Shown here: piece by piece, positions 1 to 10,869 of the stretch
Position numbering within the stretch: the stretch's first letter is position 1
Layout of the letters: every line of letters begins with the position of its first letter
Assembly: GCA_949825025.1 (NCBI GenBank)
Contig: OX463781.1
Span: forward strand, 31,704,675-31,768,674
DNA: 64,000 nucleotides
Direction of reading: 5' to 3'
DNA from: Siphlonurus alternatus
Taxonomy: Eukaryota > Arthropoda > Insecta > Ephemeroptera > Siphlonuridae
Notes under the pieces: generated by a model
What the model was told of the DNA's origin: nothing
Database searches by the model: none
The model's input: the letters and a program-made list of their open reading frames with translations, nothing else
Position numbers and translations under genes: made by a program

Positions 1-1494
1 GAGAAGACGACTGTTTCCAATCAAAAATTATTAACTAATTGTATACTTAACGCTAAATCTAAGGCGAAAGTCTTGGGGATGCTTGTAACAGCTAATGGTG
101 AGTGTCGCTCATGATGAGAGTTGACAGCACATAAGAAGGACATGAAAGACGAATTAAATGTCAACAATTATTATGTCAAAATAATAATTGTATTCATAAT
201 TAAAAAAGTATTAAAATCAGTCAGAAGGTAAATTGAAAGTCAAGGTCAAACTTCTATGCCATTTCTTCAAGAAAAATAAACAAACATATGTTAAATTTTG
301 ACTTTTAAAGAGCAGAATTGTGTAGAAAAAAGTGCAGTAAATGTATGCAAATTGTGCGAATAATAAATAAATGAATAATTCCATGAAATTGTGTGACCTA
401 CTTTATAAATTTCTCTCTATTTTTATTTTATCTTTTACTATGTGCTGCACGGTACAGGTATGAAATGTTCTTCAGATGTATAACACATAATGCTACATTT
501 AGATCACAAAAATGCTTAGCATTTCTTGTGACGTGAGGGGGACGCATATAAAGAAGAAAGATTCTTGTTAGGTTGCTTCTGAAGGGAAAAGTCCATTTCA
601 AACGTTCCTCTACAAAAGCTGACGACTCTTCAAAACATGTCAACCCTGAAAGCGTTTTATATCACTAGCTCCGTAGAAATATTTGAACGCTTCATATACC
701 ATGTATCTATGTGAGAGGATGAGGATAGAGAAAAAAAAATATGAAGATATTATTAAATATTGAATTTAACGTTAGTGTTTGGAAAACCTCCTTTCATATT
801 TAAATGTTACATATTATGTATGTATTTATATATTATATTTATTTTATATATCATAGTAACAGAACGCAGAGAAAGTTTTAGGTCAACCTGGATTATTTGT
901 ATGGCATTCATATAATGATATTTTTCAGACAGTAAACGAAACAGATAATGCACGTTGATGTCAGCCATAGACTGTTTGTATTATAATAATGTTGTGATAT
1001 TTATCCTTAGAGTAAATAAGGGATACTTATAAATTATTTAATGACAATATTATGAGCTTGCAAAAGTTTTTAATTTCTGATTTGAATTAAATAAGAAGCT
1101 ATCGACAAAATTTTGTTGTCTTGTACCAACTGCTATTATTTTGTAGATACAAGATATAATGATGATGTACAGTACTTACGTTAATTGTTAATACATTTTC
1201 CGTGCTGTTAGATCACCAGAAAATAAAACCCATATGATTATTAGGAGTATAAATTTAATGAAGGGCTTATAAATATTGATAAGTGTTTTTTTTTTATTAC
1301 AATGATATGAAAAATTAAATTATTAAATACTGTATATGATTGTACAAGTAATATTTAAACAAAAAAAAAAAAGTTCATAAATTTAAGCTTTTTTTTTTTT
1401 TACTTTTTTTACAAGATTTAAAATGAAACATGAAGTTATATTAAAATTTATTTATTCTGCTATTGCTTATTTCAACAGATTAAATCTGCAAACA
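1..1494. other. AT-rich non-coding stretch
   Basis: No gene or recognisable repeat is seen on either strand. Stop codons are frequent in all frames and the only open frame over 60 codons (428-643, minus) has no family resemblance. Short A and T runs occur near 1290, 1365 and 1390. Confidence 0.7.
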
Positions 1495-1561
1495 ATATAT
1501 ATATATATAAATATATATATATATAATATATTATACTGTATATATATATATATATATATAT
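1495..1561. repeat. (TA)n microsatellite, imperfect
   Basis: Alternating AT with a few interruptions (AAT, TTATACTGT). Nothing else is in it. Confidence 0.9.
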
Positions 1562-1913
1562 GAAGTTTTATAAAATGAGCTGCTTCAAGGACCCTTCAGC
1601 ATTAACTTTTAATATTGCTGATTATTATATATCCTTGCAGAACTGTACACCCTGCACGATCGTCATGTGTAATCATTGCCATATGCCTTCTTTCTAACCA
1701 TGTTTTCATTTTTTTTTTTTAACGATACACTTTTTTTTTAAAAGGTTTTATTTTTAGGGTCTTTAAAGAAACAAAATTGAAGTGCAACACGCTGTGACGT
1801 CATTATTGTGCAATAATTGTGTGTGTAAAATGATCCATGTTCAAAATTTTAAATGTTACACAAATCATGAACATAAAATACGATGTACAGTACAGTATAA
1901 AAAATCTTATATA

Positions 1914-2034
1914 GTTCTGTTTACGCCCCACTCAAAGGCGCCTAAGCTTTAGATAGACTGTCGCCATGTATGTTTGATGGGTTAAAAATATCCAATGGCG
2001 ACTGGCGCAGTCTAATCTACATGTAAACTAAGAC
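1914..2034. mobile_element. Small decayed inverted repeat, possible MITE
   Basis: The inner arms 1950-1968 and 1993-2019 are imperfect reverse complements built from TAGA(T)TAGACTG and GTCGCCAT words, around a short loop. Outside them, CTGTTTACGCC on the left roughly mirrors CATGTAAACTAAG on the right. The layout suits a degraded foldback element. No target duplication is visible, so the ends are approximate. Confidence 0.4.
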
Positions 2035-2192
2035 CTGTAATTATACTATTATACATTATATTTAACAGTTTTGCATGGTTTAATGCATGAAATAATCATA
2101 TTCCAGTATAATAATTAATAATAATCCAGTATGTCTTTTGAAGGATTCTTTCAGCTTTTTGTCTTTCATTATACAGTAAGATAATAAAAATT

Positions 2193-2278
2193 ATACAGTA
2201 AGATATTGGGGGCATACATGACCAAAATGTGTCAATTGCCCCAAAATATAAATCAATCAATCAAATACAGTAAGATAT
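2193..2278 (+). mobile_element. Tiny hairpin retroposon, copy 1, with 14 bp target-site duplication
   Basis: An insert of about 58 bp (2207-2264) is bounded by the perfect direct repeat ATACAGTAAGATAT at 2193-2206 and 2265-2278. The insert begins with a G run and GCATACATGACC, folds through GGGG / CCCC (stem about 2206-2213 with 2236-2244), and ends in an AATC/CAAT tail. Two more copies lie at 45.7 and 58.4 kb. Long target duplications and a simple-repeat tail are hallmarks of LINE-driven retroposition. The family itself is not one I recognise. The start is set by the duplication. Confidence 0.65.
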
Positions 2279-2940
2279 ACACTTCGATCTCGTCCAGGAA
2301 AATTTACCCAACAAAATAGTAGATGGCAATATAAATGTTTTGTCCGAACAATAAATCGATACTTTAAAATTTACATATTTATTTTATATTGACAAATAAC
2401 TCCGGGAGAACGTCTGAAAATTTTTATTTCTTTGTTTTTTTAATTAAATTCTACGAATAGAGACACCGTTCTAGAATCCCTCGTTGTACAAAAGAGATAT
2501 TATTTACTTGGAACTCCTGTATGAAACTAATACGAGTGACTCTTCATTAAAAAAGAGAACACACGACACCGCAGTAAAATAAACCACTCAGGTTTTTCAA
2601 GTACCCAACTCTTGGTCAGTTCCAGTTCACTGAACTTCGTCGTCACCTGTTTCAGAGAATAATTACTTTGCGTGCTCGCTCGTCTGACGTGTTGTTTATA
2701 GCATGAAGTAACTAAGTACTTCGCGCACCATTTCCCAGAAGCAAGCACTGATCTAGCTAGAGCATCATGGTCCCTCCTCATTTTCATATTGAATGATAGC
2801 TCCTCTTTTCAAATGATTGCTTTTTTTCATCTCAACTCGATCTGATGGCTTTTGTCAGCAGCCGAGTGAGAGGAGAACGTTCTGCTTTCTACCTCAATGC
2901 CTCGCCTCATTTCTGAGAGAGAAAAAAAAAGTTTTCATCA
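2279..2940. other. Non-coding stretch with a mildly GC-richer patch
   Basis: AT-rich to about 2560, then a more balanced patch (2570-2900) with frequent CG dinucleotides. An 86-codon minus frame at 2527-2787 resembles no family known to me and has no flanking splice signals I trust. Confidence 0.5.
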
Positions 2941-2995
2941 AATATTATATGCGTGCTAAAAAAATATTATATGCGTGCTAAAAAAATATTATATT
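2941..2995 (+). repeat. 22 bp tandem duplication
   Basis: Two full copies and a partial third of a 22 bp unit holding AATATTATATGCGTGCTA, at 2941-2962, 2963-2984 and 2985 onward. The copies are identical, so the duplication is recent. Confidence 0.85.
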
Positions 2996-3694
2996 TATAT
3001 TCTTGTGCAGGCAAGTGAGCATATTAAAATGATGTCTTGAAATATTTCACACCATTGAGATAGCTAGAAAAATGATGCCTATTCAATGATTCTATTCAGT
3101 CACATCTAGGTCGTAGATGAAGATGTCATTTTTACAAAAGTTAGATATAAAGTGCTGGGTATTTATTATAAAAAGAGAAAAAGTACACACAAATTATTTG
3201 AACTTCTTACACCTGTACGATGACGTCCATTCTAATTTGAGCACTCATTAAGAGAAACGAAATAAATTATTATTATCCAGCCTATTTCTATTTTTAATCA
3301 TAATAAAATTTTTATTTTTTTCTAGTGAAAAACAGTGTTAATAAAAAAAAAGCTTAATTTTTAATATTTATCTTGCTATCATTAAAACAATTTGAATGCT
3401 TTTTAAATTTATAAATATGTTCCTTTATAAAAATTATCATGTGATATTAAATTTTGACAGCAGTCAAATAACTTACAAATAAAATTGATTAGCTTTACCT
3501 AATCATTACGTACGTTTCTTTAGCTACTATTTATAAACTTCTGACGGGGGTGTGACATCAGTGATTATAATAACTTGAGCGCGTGGGTGTTTTGAAAAAT
3601 GGGGGTGCCATTACCCCACTCTGTATGTTTAGCACGTCAGGAATACGGTAAAATATGTTATGTTTGAATCACCTTCTATCACTGGCTGAAAGTT
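2996..3694. other. AT-rich non-coding stretch
   Basis: No gene seen. The stretch 3540-3650 is locally GC-richer, with GACGGGGGTGTGACATCA and GGGGGTGCCATTACCCC, the latter a short imperfect GGGG...CCCC stem. It may be a repeat remnant but nothing recognisable remains. Confidence 0.5.
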
Positions 3695-3905
3695 ATTAAG
3701 TGAGCCCGAAAATCAGTCGAACGCTCACGGAAAACACACAACTAATCTCTATTTGAACAGGAAGTAGACTGTCTTGCTAACGGCCACCTCCTTGGGCGCC
3801 CCGCCGTCCATTGCACCAGTATGCAAATGTGCTGATTACATCAAGAAGGCGAGCATCCATAAATCTCGCACGCAACGCCACTACAATGCATGCGTGTGTA
3901 CATCA
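3695..3905. promoter_or_regulatory. Candidate cis-regulatory island (octamer and homeodomain words)
   Basis: A GC-richer block in AT-rich sequence. It contains a perfect octamer ATGCAAAT (3821-3828, POU-type), TGATTACATCA (3833-3843, PBC/Hox-like) and CCATAAA (3857-3863, posterior-Hox-like TTTATGG on the other strand) within about 45 bp. The words are directly visible. Enhancer function is inference from their clustering and the absence of any coding signal. Confidence 0.3.
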
Positions 3906-4194
3906 GAAGAATTCTGTTAACATACTAAACTAAACGTAATCAATTTTATAACACTATATATTATAGAGATTTCAATTAAATTAATAATTTAAACATAAGT
4001 AATAAAAAGTAATAACAATGAGAAATAATTAATTGTAAACTTATTAAAAAGCAAAGAGCGCTTCTTATATCTATCATTGTATTTTAAAAAATGATGTTTT
4101 TTAAATAAAATATTGTTACATAGAGGTTTGTTTTACCATACAGTGTTAAATTAATTCCAATCGTTAACATCAATTATAGTTTATAATGGACAGC
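3906..4194. other. AT-rich non-coding stretch
   Basis: Nothing recognisable is seen here. Confidence 0.6.
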
Positions 4195-4512
4195 CTACAT
4201 TGTCTGAAAAAATTTTATTGCAGAAATGGACAGAGGGTACCAAATTATGCTACTCTGAATTTTTTCAGATTTTTTAGAGACCCGGAACTATTTTTAAATA
4301 ATTATTGAAATTTCTATAAGTTAAGTTGGCATCCCTGAATCCTTAATAAAAAGGAGAGAAACGAGATGCCTATTGACGCCTCCAGGGGGCGTGGCCGCAC
4401 TTTCAATAATTTTTTAAAAATATAGTTCTGGGTTTCAAATAAATCTGAAAAATTCAGAGTAGCATAATTTGGTATTGCTAGTCATTGCTTGAATAAAAAA
4501 ATTTCATGTAAG
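4195..4512. mobile_element. Foldback MITE, family F1 copy 1
   Basis: Long imperfect palindrome. The left arm has TTTTTTCAGATTTTTTAGAG then CCCGGAACTATTTTTAAAT. The right arm carries the reverse complement (TATAGTTCTGGGTTTC, then AAATCTGAAAAATTCAGAG). Two other copies lie at 29.6 and 40.4 kb. The centre is GC-richer and contains CCTCCAGGGGGCGT (4379-4392), close to the CTCF consensus. No transposase is encoded, so it is non-autonomous. The outermost 60 bp of the arms pair poorly and the ends are approximate. Confidence 0.8.
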
Positions 4513-4614
4513 TCATCAATTGACTATATTATAATAATGACCATGTCATTATTATAATTATTATATTATATTATAGTCTACCTCAATGATGTAGTTTTTT
4601 TTTCTCCCTTTTTA

Positions 4615-4641
4615 TCTCTCTCTCTCTCTCTCTCTCTCTCT
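4615..4641. repeat. (CT)n microsatellite
   Basis: Uninterrupted CT dinucleotides directly before the LINE-tail-like sequence that follows. Confidence 0.9.
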
Positions 4642-4644
4642 GAC

Positions 4645-4912
4645 CTTGTTCTTATTTTTGTTTTGTGTTATTTAATGTATTACTACTTTGTTTTATATGT
4701 ATTTGTGACCAGTTATGTTACTTAATTTGTTATATTTTTAATTTAATTCATATGGGTGAATGAACACTTTTCAGTGAATGGACTGCTCAGCAATCTTTTT
4801 TATTTGCCCCATGGGCCTTTATTTTTAAATTCTATTTTGACCATAATATATATTTGTTATATTATTGTATTGTGCCCATGAAAGAGATAATAAAATAAAA
4901 ATAAAATAAATT
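4645..4912 (+). mobile_element. LINE-like 3' tail, family A copy 1
   Basis: AT-rich sequence ending in CCATGAAAGAGATAATAAAA and then an A-rich AAAATAAAATAAA tail, as 3' ends of 5'-truncated LINEs do. The internal stretch GAATGAACAC...GTGAATGGACTGCTCAGCAA recurs in reverse at 33.54-33.73 kb with a matching CCACGAAAGAGAAAATAAAA end. No reverse-transcriptase frame remains. The LINE clade cannot be told from this tail. Confidence 0.6.
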
Positions 4913-5007
4913 CTCAAATGTTATTATAACTTATTTGTGGGTGATATATTTTTTTTTAAAAAAATGATCTAAAATTATAATTTATATGGAATATATTTAT
5001 TTTACAA

Positions 5008-5116
5008 ACGTCGCCTTGGAAAATTATCGACTTACAGCCTTGTTAATAACCTCATGCCTCTACGAGGCATTGTGATAAATAAGGCCGCAAAGGGAAATTT
5101 TCCGAGGTGACGACTG
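5008..5116. mobile_element. Short foldback MITE, family F2 copy 1
   Basis: A near-palindrome of about 109 bp. The left half runs CGTCGCCTTGGAAAATT ... GCCTTGTTAATAA ... ATGCCTC. The right half mirrors it (GAGGCAT ... TTATNAAGGC ... AATTTTCCGAGGTGACGACTG) around a TAC loop. A second copy with the same termini is at 50,352-50,476. It has no coding capacity. Confidence 0.7.
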
Positions 5117-5436
5117 ACCATTGCACTAATATAATAATATTCTAATAATTTACATGGAGATGCAAACATATTTTTGAATCAATATCCTCCAACCAGGTCA
5201 AAGTTATTATATTCCTATATTTTACAGCTATGTGGGGTCACTAATTATTTAAAATATTTTTTTTATATTTAATTAAGATATGCAAAGGTCACACGTTATA
5301 AAGCAAAATTAATTTTTATTTTTTAACCCTTGATTATTATATATTTTTTTCCTATCCGTCTTAAATTGTGCTCAAAGGTTGAGTGAACAAAGTTACAAGG
5401 AGATGAGATTTTTTTTTTTTTTAAAGAGCTATTTAT

Positions 5437-5479
<43 letters not shown>

Positions 5480-5639
5480 GAATCCAATCACCTGATAGAA
5501 GGAGGGTTAAGAGGATTCCATTTCATTTTTTTAAACCCCCTGATAACTTGAATTTTATTTTTATATATTTAATACCACATTTAAATTGTCCGTACATACA
5601 TATTTGACAGACCCCCCCCCCCTCTAATAATATTAGTTT
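5117..5639. repeat. AT-rich stretch with a long poly-T tract
   Basis: Poly-T occupies about 5438-5478, with a shorter run near 5410, and a C run sits near 5613-5623. The rest is AT-rich and unremarkable. Confidence 0.7.
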
Positions 5640-5990
5640 AAATTCAATTAAATTCTTTTATTCAACCACTGGTTATACAAGAACAACATGGATCACGTCA
5701 ATAAACATAACATTAAAACACTGAAACACAAACAGAAACAACAATAGCGGCAATATAATTAAACTAAAAGCTTACAAATATTTATAAGTAAAAATTACAC
5801 TAAATTTTTAATTCAGAATTTTAATACTTTAATTAATGAGAATATTTTTTAAACTACTCTTGAAAATATTTATGTTACCCATTTCTCAAAAAATCATAAA
5901 TTTTAGCTGACTGATAAGCAAAACTTTGTCCAAAAGGCTCGTATTATGCGCTTTTAAGACTGTTTTCTCTTTATCTATAATATATAATAA
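5640..5990 (-). mobile_element. LINE-like 3' tail, family B copy 1
   Basis: On the minus strand the sequence reads TGACGTGATCCATGTTGTTC ... ACCAGTGGTTGAATAAAAG followed by an AATTG-rich tail, the shape of a LINE 3' end. A diverged copy in the same orientation lies at about 33.75-34.06 kb. The match includes ACTGGTT and GATCACGTCA, and farther in the TTTTCTC(C)TTAT block near 5960. No open reading frame survives. Confidence 0.5.
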
Positions 5991-6840
5991 ATTTAAAATT
6001 AAAATATTACTTTAATCTTTATCAGTATAATAGTATAATACCATGATGATAAATATTTTATATTTATAAATTATAAATCAACTGTATGCCCACCTTGCAG
6101 TTTTGTTATAAATATAAAAGTTATTTTATTTTCCACCATGTTATATAAAGTACGTTCTAAGTCTGTGTCAATTTTTCTTTTCTTTTCTTTTTTTTTATGT
6201 GCATTTTTCATCCCTACAATATTAATATGCAACGTATATCCTCTGTATGTACGGTTCAGTCCAATAAGCAATCATTGTAAATAAGTACAACAATTACGAT
6301 AAGTAATTTTTTAACTTCCTTACTACCATGTCTAACTGAAAACAATTTAAATCATTTTATGTCTATATTGTATTTACGTTGCATTATTTCTTTAACAATA
6401 ACAATCATTCACTAACGTTTTAAATCTCTTTTAAACTATAAAGTTTCTAGTGCAACATAGTTAAATAACCCACAAAATACATTACCATAAGAGAGAAATT
6501 GCATTCGTTGTACATATAAAATTAGATTTATTCTAACGATTTAGATAGCATTGTAGTAAATGTCTTCGTAAAGATATGTTTTATGGAACGAATTACAGAC
6601 TTAAAATGTATACTTCTCTTACTCGTTGCACGGGAAAACAAGATTTCGTGCCACACACAACCTCTGTGATTATAGCTCTGTTATAGTTTCGCAAACTAGC
6701 ACAAAGTAGTTTCACCAACTCACTCCCATGTACCGTAAATAAAAATTCTCTTTTGTTAGACCGTTGTCAATGCACAATTATTGAAGGAAATATAGCAGTG
6801 TTTACTTATAAAATCTTTATGAATAATGTATACTGTAAAA
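5991..6840. other. AT-rich non-coding stretch
   Basis: No gene or clear repeat. The 66-codon minus frame at 6071-6271 is lysine-rich and without family features. Confidence 0.55.
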
Positions 6841-6905
6841 CTGAATGAGACTACTGTTTTAATGCAAAAGTCGGAGGTGTGGCGAAGAGTGTTTCCAGTA
6901 AATTC

Positions 6906-6975
6906 CAGGTTCTCGTCAGATCACCGAAATCAAGCAATGACGAGCGTAGCTAAGTATTTAAATGGGTGATAATTT
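6906..6975 (+). pseudogene. 5S rRNA-derived remnant (5S-type SINE head or 5S pseudogene)
   Basis: The stretch reads GGTTCTCGTCAGATCACCGA then AATCAAGCA, and later ATGGGTGAT. These are in the order and at nearly the spacing of the conserved central part of animal 5S rRNA (about nucleotides 30 to 95), covering the internal control regions (A-box to C-box). Substitutions are scattered and one base appears inserted in the GCTAAGTA part. The 5' thirty and 3' twenty-five nucleotides of 5S are not recognisable. 5S-derived SINEs (SINE3 type) are known in animals, so this may be a SINE head rather than a direct 5S copy. The strand is set by the match. Confidence 0.7.
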
Positions 6976-8966
6976 TCGGAGAGTAAAATCATTCTTCTCC
7001 CACCCAGTAATAAATCGTTGCTCTTTCCACTGTTCCTCTGACTTTGGGCCATTGCACTTCCATCTAGTACAAAAGCTGTAGCATTCATTCTGACTGAAAT
7101 ATCCACGGTTCCCTCAGTTATAGCAAGTAAATTACTATTAGACTTGTTTGCTAATTCGCAGCTGTCCAGTTGCGGATGACCCCACAAAACTCACAAGGTA
7201 GGATTTCAGAAGGTTTGGGTTAGTATAATTAACAAGTGATTTTAATGCCGTGTAAATAGTAATTATCAATAAATATTAAATTTATAATTATATGTCCTCG
7301 ATTGCAAATTGATAAACAACATTAAATTATTCAATATAAAATTTAAAAGAAATGTAAATTTAATAAAGTAAATTTAAAAAGGATACATGAAATCCAATAT
7401 TTATTCAAGAGAAATTGTATTTGCTTGTAGTCTTAGATAATCGGAAAGAAAATATACGAACAAAGGAAGAAGTTAAAATTCATTGTAACAATGAAAATAA
7501 TTTATCATGCAACCATTCCTAATGTGGCATAGATTTCCTCCGTTCAATAGTTGGATCATTTATAAAATTTAATCTCTTATTTATAACTGTCAGAGAAATT
7601 AATGTAGGAAATTCTGTAATGCATTTCATGAAAGATGATAAATTGTTTTTATAAGGGAGTTGCATGTAATTGTTTAGGTGTTCAGGTGAAGGAACGTTAT
7701 TTATAACAAATCAAAATAACTTATTATTATAACTAATAACACATTAAGTAAATTGAATTGCGTGTATAATATTTTAGTTATTAATTTGCTACATTAACTA
7801 ATTAAAATGCATTTTATTATGAGGATAAAATATCACATCAAATAACACACTGTATATAGATGTTTTCAAACTGCTGAGAAAATTAATGTGACTCAAGTAT
7901 TGCAAAAAATATAATAAAAACTATCCTTGTGCATGCAATCCTAATGTGAATTAATGTATCCTTATTAATTTTCCCACAGTTCCTTCATCGCAACGTAATT
8001 ATACAACGAATCATAATTTCCCTCTAAAGCACTTATTGTCCTTTTTTCAGTCTTTTTCTTTCAGTGATATTATATAATCCATTATATAAACAATTAAGAA
8101 GGGGGGTATAATCAATTATTATATTTTCCATAATTATATGATGTTGTATTTTAAGACCAAGACACATGGAGTGACGACACAGAGAATTTATTGTTAATAT
8201 CTGTTTTACAAGAATGCTGTAGAATAGTTTGCATATATGTTATATAAATATAAATTTTGAAACAAACAAGTCTATTAACCTATCTATACTGCTAGCTTTG
8301 AATAGAATGAAAATAAAATAAAATCTTACCAAGAATTAGTGTTATGTATATGCATGGCTATTTACAGTACAATCATTTTTGTTTTAATGACAATGAGTTC
8401 CATATCAAACAGCAGGTCAAAGGTCAAGCCCAATAAATAAATAAAAGCAATAAAATTTCATTGAAAAAAAATACAGCGTTTGAAAACATTCCTACTGTGT
8501 GAGGCACTTGTGACTAACTGGACATGGGACTGATTACATGCATGGGTTTACTGTTGGGCTACTTTTAATACTGCAAGAAAAGAGAACTACATCTAGAATA
8601 TTTCTTTGTAGTATATTCACAAACTGCGTGTGTGTTATTGCTACATATTCCATTTTTGCTATTGATTTTCACATATACATTATTTTAAAACCAATTTAAT
8701 GCATGGTAATTAAAATCCCACGATCGGAGAGACGTCTACAAACAATGACAGTTTTTATTTGCTCGGAATGTTGACCAACAGTGTGTTCCTGATTAGTTTG
8801 ATCGATATTGATGGGTCACCGTGCACTGATTACGTCACTACGTCGCCCATGTGGTTATGAAAACACCAAGTTGTTAGTGTAGGTGAAAATACGGGACACG
8901 GAGAAAAATATTTTGTAAAAGTGATTATACATTCAGTAGTTGAGATATCACTTATCAACTGCATAA

Positions 8967-8970
<4 letters not shown>
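6976..8970. other. AT-rich non-coding stretch; first 200 bp may be the body of the 5S-derived element
   Basis: The sequence from 6976 to about 7200 is more balanced in base composition than what follows and adjoins the 5S-like segment, so it could be the non-5S body of a SINE. An 85-codon minus frame (6930-7187) runs across the 5S match and is therefore not taken as a gene. From 7200 to 8970 nothing recognisable is seen. Confidence 0.4.

Positions 8971-9043
<73 letters not shown>
8971..9043. repeat. (TA)n microsatellite
   Basis: About 36 uninterrupted TA dinucleotides. Confidence 0.95.
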
Positions 9044-9046
<3 letters not shown>

Positions 9047-10024
9047 GGAAGAAGGAAAAGGATAATATATAATTCTCTAATTTAAAACATTGTTTCAAAA
9101 TTAAAAAAAAAAGATAAACAGTTTCACATTATTTTCACAGGGACCAGAGGAAAGTCATTTCCATACCCCATCACTCCGGAGTTGTTCAGTATCTGATGTG
9201 TGTATGTGTTTTAATAAGTTGATAAAAATATATCGCATTCAAACATCACGTGATTTCACGCTATAAAAGGTCACCAACATTATTAATATGGTACTGAAAG
9301 TGTTGATATAATTTGTTTGTTCAGTTTTGGTACCATTTTTTCTGCAAAATGCTATGAAAAACAAGTAACAGTCCGGAACGGTACAACGATTTGTATGAAC
9401 ATACAACAATATATATATATATATATGGATACCTAAATTTTGCTTTAAACACTGTGCCTAACATGTAATCAATAAATCTACATTGATGAAGTCATTATAA
9501 TTGGAACCCGTATTATGTTTGCATATATAGTCATGTTACATAATGAGATATTTGATGATTATATACAACGAGCCTTTTGTTTATAGTTTCATTTTAATTA
9601 ATTACAAAACATGTGCTTGACTTGCTATAATGTTCCAATATTTATGCCCACTTTTATTTTTTTTAATCACTTCCCATGAATGAAAGCTTTAAACTCGAGT
9701 TCAAATTCAATTCAATTAAATTTTATATTAATTACTTTTACAGTAAAAAAACTCAGTTATGACAGCAGGGTATCGTCATGATGGACAACAACTTATTTTC
9801 TCTATATAAAATTATTATATTTTACTGTAATGTTTTTATACTTTTTATATTGATATAACATTTTTCCTCGTTAGTTTATGAATACATTTTTTTAAATCAG
9901 AAATTAAATACAATTTCATTGCTGTTTCCAACAACCAGCAGTAAGCATTTCCAATTTTTCTCAACTCAAGGAAGAGGCTCGTCCACTACCTTCGTATCGC
10001 ATCGAATGGTATCGTATGACTACG
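9044..10024. other. AT-rich non-coding stretch
   Basis: No gene. CACGTG followed by a TATA-like TATAAAAG (9262-9269) occurs but no initiator or downstream transcript feature supports a promoter. An AT microsatellite lies at 9405-9426. A possible LINE tail on the minus strand (ATTCAATTCAATTAAATTTT) starts near 9703. Confidence 0.45.
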
Positions 10025-10347
10025 TACACACTAAATTTTTAGATGCTGAATTGGTTTCAGTACTTTATGTCAGTACAAAATTGTTCCAATTTCGTCTTAC
10101 ATCCAGCACTTTTGACCTATAAAACACTTAATCCAAGTACAAATTTGGTACTGAAAAAAGAGAGTCAATTTTTTGTACTTTTTTTTACTCTCTTTTTTCA
10201 GTACCAAATTTGTACTTGGAATAAGTGTTTTATAGGTTAAAAGTGCTGGATGTAAGACGAAACTGGAAAATTTTGTACTGACTGGAGCAATTTTGTACTG
10301 ACAAAAAGTACTGAAAACCAATTCAGCATCTAAAAATTTAGTGTGTA
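10025..10347. mobile_element. TA-flanked foldback MITE, 319 bp between TA repeats
   Basis: Long near-palindrome. CACACTAAATTTTTAGATGC at the left is matched by its reverse complement at the right, and pairing continues inward through TTCAGTACTTT, CATCCAGCACTTTTGACCTA and AAATTTGGTACTGAAAAAAG. TA at 10025-10026 and 10346-10347 is consistent with a Tc1/mariner-type target duplication. The arms differ by small indels, for example GACTGGAGCAATTTTGTACT present only on the right. Open frames on both strands here are palindrome artefacts. Confidence 0.85.
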
Positions 10348-10514
10348 TGATATAAATTTACAACCGGTTCTAAGTGAGAAACAAACGATCGCATGCGATA
10401 CTATACGGAAAACGAAGCTGTGTGCGCAAGTACACCTGATCGCATAGGTTCTTAATTTTTTACACGCTGCGAAATCATGCAATTCTAAGACAACCCTAAC
10501 ATTGCAATGAAGAG

Positions 10515-10869
10515 TTAAGGGTAAGGTAACGCCACCAATGTTAAAAAAAATCCCTCTCACAAAAATTCTGAAAAAAATTTAAAATGTTCTCCTCTATACC
10601 CCCTATCAGTACCTAAAATATCAGGTATACAAATACGATCTAGTTTTTGAGTTATAAATTTTTAAATTTGACTACTTTAACATGGAGAAATGAAACTCCC
10701 ATGTTAAATTGGTCAACTTTAAAAATTCATAACTCAAAAACTAGATCGTATTTGTACACCTGATATTTTAGCTACTGATAGGGGGTGTAGAGGAGAACAT
10801 TTTAACTTTTTTTCAGAATTTTTGTGAGATGGATTTTTTTTAACATTGGTGGCGTTACCTTACCCTTAA
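10515..10869. mobile_element. TTAA-flanked foldback MITE, family F3
   Basis: Termini TTAAGGGTAAGGTAACGCCA and its reverse complement bound a 355 bp palindrome with arms of about 165 bp and a short loop (GAAATGAAACTCC). The arms include ACGATCTAGTTTTTGAGTTA and CCCCCTATCAGTA. TTAA at both edges matches the fixed target of the piggyBac superfamily. With no transposase, assignment rests on the TTAA alone. Confidence 0.8.

Noticed and set aside
2527..2787. 86-codon minus frame as a small gene
   Set aside because: No family resemblance and chance frames of this length occur throughout the window.
9262..9269. TATAAAAG as a promoter
   Set aside because: No initiator, no downstream gene, and TATA words are frequent by chance in this composition.
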